Shown here piece by piece: positions 59,801 through 64,000 of a DNA stretch of 64,000 bases. The first letter of the stretch is position 1. Each line of letters starts with the position of its first letter. The stretch is from contig JAPYXD010000466.1 of assembly GCA_030998225.1 (NCBI GenBank), forward strand, positions 4,505,001 through 4,569,000, given 5' to 3'. Under the pieces are notes generated by a model. That model saw only the letters and a program-made list of their open reading frames with translations. It ran no database searches and had not been told where the DNA came from. The translations under genes and the position numbers were made by a program. Source of the stretch: Diplolepis rosae. Lineage: Eukaryota; Arthropoda; Insecta; Hymenoptera; Diplolepididae.

Positions 59801-61918
59801 CTTTTACCAGGTTGATTTGATGATTTTTTTTATTTTTTAATTTAACACCTTTTTTTCCCTCCCGCTTTCTGCCTGTGGACAATACTTTTACCGAATTTTG
59901 CGCGAAGACGTCCTTTTATGATCGGTGCGCTCAATTGGGTTCTAAGGGGTTTCATTTGCTTATTCGGTTTCTAATCGGTCTTAATTGACACATAATATTG
60001 GATCTATAACTTAATTCGTGCGGTTTGATAAGAGATGGCGTAACTTGATTATTATTCCATCGTTCCAATATTCCGAACATGCGTTGGAAAGCTACTGTCA
60101 CTGTGCATCTTTTTCAGTATATGTCATTCATTTGAAGCGTAAACAACAATAATTTTTTTCACTCAAATATGTCGAACTTTGTGCCTGAAAAAGTGTTTTT
60201 GTGGGGAGTTCTTCTTCATTACTTTAATATGAAGAAAACTGCTGCCGAAAGTCATCGTATTTTGGTGGAAGTTTATTGTGAACATGCTCTAGCTGAGCAA
60301 ATGTGCCAAAAGTGGTTTGCACGATTTAAAAGTGGTGATTTTGGCTTGGAAGATGAAGAACGTCCTGGGCAGCCAAAAAAGTTTGAAGATGAAGAACTGG
60401 AAGCATTACTCGATGAAGATTGTTGCCAAACACAAGAAGAGCTCGCAGAATCTTTGGGAGTCATTCAAGCAGCCATTTTAAAACGTTTAAAAGCAGCCGG
60501 ATACATTCAAAAGCAAGGAAATTGGGTTCCGCATTAACTCAAGCCGAGAGACGTTGAAAGGCGGTTTTGCATGTCCGAAATGCTGCTGGAACGCCACAAA
60601 AAGAAGTGATTTTTGCATCGGATTGTTACTGGTGATGAAAAATGGATCCATTACGACAACCCCAAGCGCAAAAAATCTTATGTGAAACCCGGCCAACCAG
60701 TCAAATCAACGGCAAAGCCGAATATCCATGGCGCGAAGGTAATGCTCTATATTTGGTGGGATCAGAAGAGTGTGCTGTATTAAGAGCTGCTAAAACCGGG
60801 TGAAACCATCAATGGAGAACGCTACCGGCAATTTCCGGCAATTCGCACTTGGGTCTAACCTAACGTATAACGCATTTTATTCCTAAGCAACTAACCAGCG
60901 CCGCTATCGAAGATTATGATTTCCATCGAAATAAAACCTGAACTCTATCACACATTAACAACTGCGCAACGTGGTGCGTCAAACAGTTCAAGAATCTTTA
61001 GCGAACAGTCAAAGTTACTCTTTCGTTAACTCGTATCATACTTATTCATTTCTGTGTGAGAAGGTTATTTGAAAATTTCTTGACAATTTCTATAACTTTT
61101 TTCGATTCTTCGACAAAATTTATGACTTTTTACTTAAAAGTGCTGGAAATTTAAAAAATGTAGTGCCCCATCCAAAAGTGGTAGACCAGTTAAAAAAATT
61201 TTGATGAACTTATTTTTACCGTGTACATACTTTTGGTTTTAACACTATCTTCAACTCGCCTCTGGTTCTTACTGCAAACTTCACACGTCTGCTTTCCGCA
61301 TTTGTTGCACAATATACTTTTTTTTGAGTATCAATCCGTTATTTTCTATTATTTAGTTTTAAGATTTTTCAAATTTTTAAATGAATAAAAACAAAAAATA
61401 TTTTCAATAAGTAAAAATGTGCGCAATTAAATTTTATATAAGTAGTATTGAAATGCGGTCGTCGGTGGCTTTAAGAAACGGTTGAAATTATTTCATGTGT
61501 CTTTTGATAAAACTGCTTTATTATTTTCTGTTATTTAAAAATATTTAATAATTAGGAAGTTTTAGGATTTCGTAAATAAACAATTAGTCAAAACGATTAA
61601 GGAATTATTAAACTACTCAGAATGTACATATTTACGAATTTCACAGGCTCGGAAAGGAATTCATGGGTTGGTATATTCTTCAAGTGGGGGAAAAATACCG
61701 CACGCAAACATCTCAGTTCAAGGAATAGATCATGTAATCCACACATCGGAAGATGGCGATTATTGGCGAATTTTAGTTCCAGGAACTTACAATATTACAG
61801 CATCTGCACATGGGTTTGAATCTGTGACTCAAACTGTTACTGTTCTTGCTAATGACGCAGGGCTTCCGAAAGAGACTACTTTGGACTTTACCTTAATGCC
61901 CGATGATTCTCCTCATTG
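41614..61918 (+). CDS. CPD: Carboxypeptidase D (silver-like), partial, 8 exons visible
   Basis: A multidomain M14-family metallocarboxypeptidase that removes C-terminal Lys/Arg from processed peptides in the late secretory pathway (family knowledge). Visible exons are 41614-41852, 49323-49478, 49628-49803, 49907-50054, 50225-50319, 56054-56565, 56661-57125 and 61647-61918. Every junction has AG/GT borders and compatible phase. Exons 1-3 give the second half of peptidase domain 1 (zinc His in NIHGG, general-base Glu in FEITFEV). Exons 4-5 give its transthyretin-like beta domain. Exons 6-7 give a complete domain 2 ([10 protein letters not shown] zinc site, NPDGYE, third zinc ligand in NLHGG, Glu in FEITLEL). 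Exon 8 is the second transthyretin-like domain. The signal peptide, first half of domain 1, any third domain, and the membrane anchor and tail are outside the window. Introns are full of transposons, up to 7.5 kb each between visible exons. No frame-breaking change was seen, so the gene looks functional. Confidence 0.93.
42178..42352 (-). repeat. 3' LTR of the errantivirus-like element
   Basis: 175 bp, TG..CA ends, five differences from the other LTR. It contains a TATATAGGCC stretch that may be part of the core promoter. Confidence 0.9.
42380..43917 (-). pseudogene. Errantivirus-like env (baculovirus F-like fusion protein), broken
   Basis: The N-terminal piece starts with a hydrophobic signal peptide ([16 protein letters not shown]). 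A stop near 43720 separates it from a 285-codon piece that carries a furin-type site RQRR followed by a fusion-peptide-like [15 protein letters not shown], then a long helical region. A frame change near 42850 precedes the C-terminal piece with [13 protein letters not shown] and a membrane segment ([20 protein letters not shown]) plus a basic/Cys cytoplasmic tail. The layout matches insect errantivirus and baculovirus F proteins. One stop and one frame change make it inactive. Confidence 0.8.
43874..44648 (-). pseudogene. Errantivirus-like integrase, N-terminal part deleted
   Basis: The frame shows [12 protein letters not shown], then a stop near 44613, then [10 protein letters not shown] (second catalytic Asp), [13 protein letters not shown] (catalytic Glu) and the C-terminal GDLVKTLN and [12 protein letters not shown] (chromatin/DNA-binding barrel). 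The HHCC zinc domain and first Asp should lie upstream. Instead only an unrelated acidic frame (44918-44649) separates it from RNase H, so several hundred codons have been lost. Confidence 0.75.
44649..45098 (-). other. Acidic pol linker of the errantivirus-like element
   Basis: Open reading with [34 protein letters not shown] and [17 protein letters not shown]. It is low-complexity and acidic between the RNase H stop and the integrase remnant. I recognise no domain. The 3' edge is probably the junction of the deletion that removed the integrase N-terminus. Confidence 0.4.
45101..46957 (-). pseudogene. Errantivirus-like pol: protease remnant, reverse transcriptase, RNase H
   Basis: The first 60 codons keep the C-terminal part of an aspartic protease ([11 protein letters not shown]); the DTG/DSG active-site segment is gone. 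Reverse transcriptase follows with [36 protein letters not shown] and the catalytic YIDDIVIFG, then [13 protein letters not shown] in the connection. An in-frame stop lies at about 45551-45553. RNase H ([38 protein letters not shown]) continues to another stop at about 45100. Confidence 0.88.
47032..47853 (-). pseudogene. Errantivirus-like gag, truncated
   Basis: A 206-codon frame ([20 protein letters not shown]) has a coiled-coil-like Glu/Lys/Arg region and ends at 47233 after a frame change. A separate frame at about 47032-47080 keeps one CCHC knuckle, [14 protein letters not shown], typical of nucleocapsid. The central capsid region between them is shortened. The knuckle frame is not continuous with the following pol frame. 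Confidence 0.65.
48753..48927 (-). repeat. 5' LTR of the errantivirus-like element
   Basis: 175 bp, same ends as the partner at 42178; ATCT duplication follows at 48928-48931. Confidence 0.9.
48955..49112. repeat. Short inverted-repeat element next to the LTR
   Basis: ATTTTTCGATACACGAGGCC and GGCCTCTTGTATCGAAAAAT are inverted ends about 150 bp apart. The interior is GC-richer. No coding capacity. Confidence 0.55.
49323..49478 (+). CDS. CPD: CPD exon: domain 1, PDD...GGVTNGAFW segment
   Basis: The acceptor TTTTATTTTCAG precedes 49323 and the donor GTAAAA starts at 49479. It reads [20 protein letters not shown] and ends [11 protein letters not shown], matching the carboxypeptidase D/E segment before the catalytic Glu strand. 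The frame is set by two bases from the previous exon. Confidence 0.92.
49628..49803 (+). CDS. CPD: CPD exon: domain 1 catalytic Glu segment
   Basis: The acceptor TCCTTTAG precedes it and the donor GTAAAA starts at 49804. It encodes [20 protein letters not shown] and continues with the strand TFEVSC, carrying the general-base Glu, then the last helix of the peptidase domain ([17 protein letters not shown]). Confidence 0.92.
49907..50054 (+). CDS. CPD: CPD exon: transthyretin-like domain of domain 1, part 1
   Basis: The acceptor CTTTTAG precedes it and the donor GTAAAT starts at 50055. It reads [20 protein letters not shown] and then [14 protein letters not shown], the typical beta-sandwich that follows each peptidase unit in the N/E subfamily. 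Confidence 0.92.
50225..50319 (+). CDS. CPD: CPD exon: transthyretin-like domain of domain 1, part 2
   Basis: The acceptor TCTCGTTCAG precedes it and the donor GTAATT starts at 50320. It completes the strand [16 protein letters not shown] and VNFTL. It ends in phase 1 and joins in frame to the exon at 56054, skipping a possible alternative exon near 55141. Confidence 0.9.
50858..51130 (+). mobile_element. mariner fragment D, 5' end plus part of the DNA-binding region
   Basis: It begins TTGGGTAGGGAAAAAGTTTC next to TA, related to the inverted end of copy C at 54810-54838. Translation gives [20 protein letters not shown] with one change, a helix-turn-helix segment of mariner transposase. It is cut at about 51130 by another element. 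Confidence 0.6.
51675..52840. mobile_element. 1.17-kb element with 290-bp inverted repeats and a DDE transposase relic
   Basis: Arms 51675-51963 and 52548-52840 pair through AAATTATATGAATATACCCT, CATTTTGAAGCACAAATCTG and AAGCTGTGTTTATTATTCTC. Between them lies a decayed 3' end of a transposase gene. Together they look like an internally deleted DNA transposon that kept only long ends and the last exon. Confidence 0.65.
51965..52322 (+). pseudogene. C-terminal relic of a DDE transposase with zinc-binding tail
   Basis: The first frame reads [20 protein letters not shown], the QPLD-type end of a DDE endonuclease core. After a frame change and a short loss, the second reads [20 protein letters not shown] and ends in a Cys/His cluster [31 protein letters not shown], stop at 52320. 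The cluster resembles the Cys-rich tails found after some DDE transposases (piggyBac has one). The superfamily is not determined. Confidence 0.6.
53700..54838 (+). mobile_element. mariner copy C, nearly complete coding region, decayed
   Basis: After a damaged N-terminus ([15 protein letters not shown], frame-shifted) the frame 53856-54080 reads [20 protein letters not shown], then [14 protein letters not shown]. The later pieces are LLITGDEK (first catalytic Asp), [10 protein letters not shown] (second Asp) and [11 protein letters not shown], after which the D34D aspartate is replaced. The end TCGTATTT..AAAAAGTTTTTTCG reads as AAAAAACTTTTTCCCCAACC at 54815. Many stops. It is a different mariner subfamily from copies A/B. 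Confidence 0.7.
54839..55140. other. Intron sequence without a recognisable feature
   Basis: AT-rich, no coding frame, no repeat that I can match elsewhere in the window. Confidence 0.35.
55141..55349 (+). other. Possible alternative terminal exon of CPD
   Basis: A good acceptor (TTCTTTGTTTGCAG) precedes 55141. Read in the phase supplied by the exon ending at 50319, the frame stops after about four codons. That would terminate the protein after the first peptidase plus transthyretin-like unit. In another phase there is a 69-codon open frame with no recognisable domain. Short one-domain forms of silver exist in Drosophila (from memory), which makes this idea reasonable. It could equally be a cryptic splice site. 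Confidence 0.25.
55741..55760. repeat. (TG)n microsatellite
   Basis: About nine TG units. Confidence 0.75.
56054..56565 (+). CDS. CPD: CPD exon: domain 2, first half with HxxE zinc site
   Basis: The acceptor TGGTCTTTAG precedes it and the donor GTACGT starts at 56566. About 171 residues: linker, then [20 protein letters not shown], the zinc site [10 protein letters not shown] (around 56320), [10 protein letters not shown] (Arg/Asp substrate site) and [15 protein letters not shown]. All key residues of an active peptidase domain are present. Confidence 0.95.
56661..57125 (+). CDS. CPD: CPD exon: domain 2, second half with catalytic Glu
   Basis: The acceptor TTTTATTTAG precedes it and the donor GTAAGT starts at 57126. 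The exon is in phase 0 at both ends (155 codons). It contains [19 protein letters not shown] (third zinc ligand), [20 protein letters not shown] and [11 protein letters not shown] (general base). Confidence 0.95.
57249..57907. mobile_element. 659-bp TTAA-flanked element with GGTGGCCCCACCA ends
   Basis: TTAA at 57245-57248 and 57908-57911. Ends GGTGGCCCCACCA and TGGTGGAGCCACC are inverted (13 bp, one mismatch). The left part is GC-rich (GGACGGGCCGTATCAAGTCG), the rest AT-rich. No coding capacity. A TTAA target indicates piggyBac-type mobilisation; the ends differ from the GGTAGTTG family. Confidence 0.65.
57912..58729. other. Intron sequence, nothing recognised
   Basis: AT-rich intron between CPD exons 7 and 8. 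Loose AACTSAATT words recur, but there is no gene or clear element boundary. Confidence 0.35.
58730..59180 (-). pseudogene. R1-like LINE ORF1 remnant with zinc knuckles
   Basis: Minus-strand reading gives [13 protein letters not shown], a stop, [11 protein letters not shown], then [14 protein letters not shown], then CYLCAAREN. This is the run of three CCHC-type knuckles at the end of R1-clade ORF1 proteins (family knowledge). The region is GC-richer than its surroundings. Only this short piece remains. Confidence 0.6.
59181..59997. other. Intron sequence, nothing recognised
   Basis: No gene or repeat boundary that I can support. Short frames here have no domain features. Confidence 0.3.
59998..60827 (+). 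mobile_element. mariner copy B: 5' part
   Basis: It starts TTGGATCTATAACTTAATTC after TA (59996-59997), the inverted match of the 3' end of copy A. The frame 60169-60537 encodes the DNA-binding half: [20 protein letters not shown], then [20 protein letters not shown] and [20 protein letters not shown] stop at 60535 is followed by [20 protein letters not shown] and more stops. Similarity ends abruptly at GGAGAACGCTACC. Copy A supplies the part missing here, with an overlap of about 220 bp. Confidence 0.82.
60828..61646. other. Intron sequence upstream of CPD exon 8
   Basis: AT-rich, no coding frame, no repeat boundary recognised. Confidence 0.35.
61647..61918 (+). CDS. CPD: CPD exon: transthyretin-like domain of domain 2
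   Basis: The acceptor AATTTCACAG precedes it and the donor GTAACA starts at 61919. It reads [20 protein letters not shown] and ends with the strand [15 protein letters not shown]. It is separated from the previous exon by a 4.5-kb intron carrying three transposon relics. It ends in phase 2, so at least one further exon lies downstream; none is recognisable before 64000. Confidence 0.93.
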
Positions 61919-62224
61919 GTAACAATTTTATTAAATCGTTGGATTTTGAATTTGAATTTTTATACTCTTATTACACCAGATATTGAAATTGTGTAAAAGG
62001 TCATAGCAGGATAAGCATGTATATGCTGCCCCTGCTCAGATCTGGTTGCGAATTTTTCAATAAGTTGGCATTCACGTAAGAATAAATTTCTCAAATGATT
62101 ATATCCGAGAAATCATTTTAATGAGATTTAAAAGAAAAGTTGAAAAATTAGTTGTTCTTGAGCACTCCTCGACCAATTTCGATGAACAAAACAAATGTTA
62201 TGAGTCTCAATAGTAGAATATTAG

Positions 62225-62453
62225 CCCTTTGCGCTCGAGAGGTGAATGCCAGTTACCACTTGATTCGATGTGTCAACTCGAGAGGTGACATTTAGAGCAC
62301 TAATTGGTTTGACGCGGAAACTCGATTGGCGATAATGTCTATTTATGTTTGGTTTTATGTTTTGAATTTAGCTGCAAGAAATCCACAAAGTATCTAGAAA
62401 ATTGCCTCGAGTTACTGGCTCGCTCAAGCGAAAAAGGCCTCGAGCGCAAAGGG
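62225..62453. mobile_element. 229-bp piggyBac-like MITE, TTAG on both sides
   Basis: Ends CCCTTTGCGCTCGAG and CTCGAGCGCAAAGGG are perfect inverted 15-mers, flanked by TTAG at 62221-62224 and 62454-62457. CCCT ends and a TTAA-like tetranucleotide are piggyBac hallmarks; here the tetranucleotide is TTAG on both sides. It lies in the CPD intron after exon 8. Confidence 0.8.
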
Positions 62454-62457
62454 TTAG

Positions 62458-64000
62458 ACAAAATGTATGAAATAATTTTCGCGAATAGAACCGTTAAATT
62501 TTTAAATTTTTTTTAACCAATTTTTACCAAAAAATCTTCAATTCATCTTGTACTACATATCCAATTTTTAGAACGATCGAAAGGGTAGAACATGTTTTGA
62601 AAAATCTAAAATTTCGAGAGTACTCCGTGCGCTGTGCATCGCACACCGCGTGTAGCTAGCGGCCACCACCTCAAAAAACAGCTGATTTCCAATTTCGAGT
62701 TCAAAATTCAAAATGAGAAATAAGAAAAATAAAACAGTTTTTCTTTTAATTTGTATGCCTGTAGTTAGCCCACAATAATTGCCCTTTACATTTTAGTTAC
62801 AAAGAGTTCATTAACATTTAATACAGTATATATAGTCGCCTGTAAAATCTGTTATTACTCGAGAATTAAAAAAAAAAATTTTAATATTATTTTAAACGGT
62901 GGGCATGATGCAGTCTGAAGTTTTCATCTGAATCAAAAAAGGAAAACACATTCTTAATCGGAAGACTTTACCGCACAAAGTAGACCTATAATATCATATA
63001 AAAGTAAAAAATCGACTAATAAAACCATTGTTTAAAAAAAGTTCAATTTTTGATTATTTTTTTCTAGCTATTATTGCCCTAAAAATATATTTCAAACGAT
63101 ATTTTTATAGATTTTATAGGTCTACTCTGTGGGCATTTGAATTATCTACAAAATAAAAAAAAATTATTCAAATATATTTAATAGTTTTTTTTTAAATCCT
63201 GCCCACCGTTTTGAGAAAGAAAATAAAGAGAAAACGGCATTTAAAGTTTTTTAAATGAGAAAAATAGACTTACGAGGATTAGATGTTAATCAACACACAC
63301 ACACACACACAATAACAAAGCGAATACCACCGAGATCGCGGAAAAAAACAAGTCGAAGCGAATGGGCCAGGTGCGTCACCGCGGGAAGCCCTTACAATAA
63401 CTCGCGGGAGTCGCGGCATGCCTCGCGCTTGCTCGTCCAGCAAGGATTCTCTTGGGGATAGCTTTGTAACTATACGGATTCAGACTTTGAAACTTTAAGA
63501 CAACATTCTCAAATGTTGACAAATGACAAATCTAATGATTGAAGCAAAAAAAAAAATTCAATTTTTTTAAAGTAAACCATGAGCAGACCCCCTTAAGTAA
63601 TCAAGTAAGAAGCAGTGAAGAACGTTCATCTAGTCCTAAATTTGTATAATTATAAATTTTTAGGAGCAGATAAACGTCCCTTATTGCTTTTTACCTGATT
63701 ATTCAAAGTTTCAACTTGATACTTATTAATGTAATAATACGGAGAATGAAAAAAAAGTGTCGGTAAAGTAGGAATCAAATAAGTAATACATGACCTTAAC
63801 GCTACAGCTTTTGAAAAGTTAAATTTTTTAGACTTACACTGTAAACCCGCAAATAGCACGAAGTCGGGACCGGAAACGCCCGCAAATAGCGCGAGATTAG
63901 AATGGCAGATCCATTCACAAATAGTGCGAGCAAGTGAGCATAACAACATCCATTTATTTTTTATTCCGTCCATCCATTTGACTAAAGAGTGACGCCAATT
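62458..64000. other. Gene-free stretch after the last visible CPD exon
   Basis: AAACGGTGGGCA at 62896 and TGCCCACCGTTT at 63200 are inverted and may be ends of a 320-bp element, with an inner pair GTAGACCTATAA/TTATAGGTCTAC. An (AC)n run lies at 63293-63310. CGCAAATAGCRCGA recurs near 63848 and 63880. A GC-rich patch at 63320-63450 has no gene features. No further CPD exon is recognisable. Confidence 0.4.

Noticed and set aside
63650..63973. 107-codon minus-strand frame
   Set aside because: It crosses short repeats (CGCAAATAGCRCGA) and shows no recognisable domain or promoter.

Overview
This window looks like AT-rich nuclear DNA from an insect, probably a hymenopteran; the species is not identifiable by eye. 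The reasons are spliced exons of a metallocarboxypeptidase D gene (the silver/CPD family) with canonical GT/AG borders, an insect-type gypsy/errantivirus with an env gene, several mariner families, and many transposon relics. I see no bacterial operon, CRISPR array or rRNA gene.

Host gene. Only one ordinary host gene is convincing. Eight exons of carboxypeptidase D lie on the + strand between 41614 and 61918. They encode the second half of peptidase domain 1 with its transthyretin-like tail, then a complete peptidase domain 2 with its tail. All seven splice joins keep the reading frame. The 5' end (signal peptide and first half of domain 1) is not seen and is presumably upstream of the window. 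The 3' end lies beyond the last donor at 61918. The first 41 kb may therefore be a very large CPD intron or an intergenic transposon bed.

Layout. 104-2415: long non-coding element with CACTGAG-type ends. 2500-6540: decayed Mutator-like gene (minus) joined to a DEDDh exonuclease with intact motifs, divergent from a THAP zinc-finger fragment (plus), and bracketed by two tRNA-derived SINE copies. 6640-10323: TTAA-flanked foldback element carrying a nested 3-kb element. 10531-19605: a second Mutator-like relic interrupted by an 8.07-kb palindrome with two 3,008-bp arms and a hAT transposase fragment in the loop. 19674-21188: another foldback. 22781-24182: mariner copy carrying a hAT MITE and a palindromic MITE. 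24250-26340: tandem repeats and SINE-like pieces. 26625-28109: solo LTR. 30520-35952: near-full-length I/Jockey-type LINE with a 14-bp target duplication. 36110-36677: small foldback. 38425-39116: mariner relic. 40642-41432: MITE. 41614 onward: CPD. CPD introns hold a 6.75-kb antisense errantivirus (42178-48927), mariner and DDE fragments (50858-54838), a TTAA element (57249-57907), an R1-like LINE relic (58730-59180), a 5' half mariner (59998-60827) and a piggyBac-like MITE (62225-62453).

How it fits together. The carboxypeptidase is the only gene likely to serve the organism. The rest records layered insertions whose order can often be read from target duplications and nesting. The most unusual pieces are the giant near-exact palindrome around a hAT gene, the Mutator/exonuclease/THAP block, and the families of TTAA-flanked and TA-flanked non-coding foldback elements.
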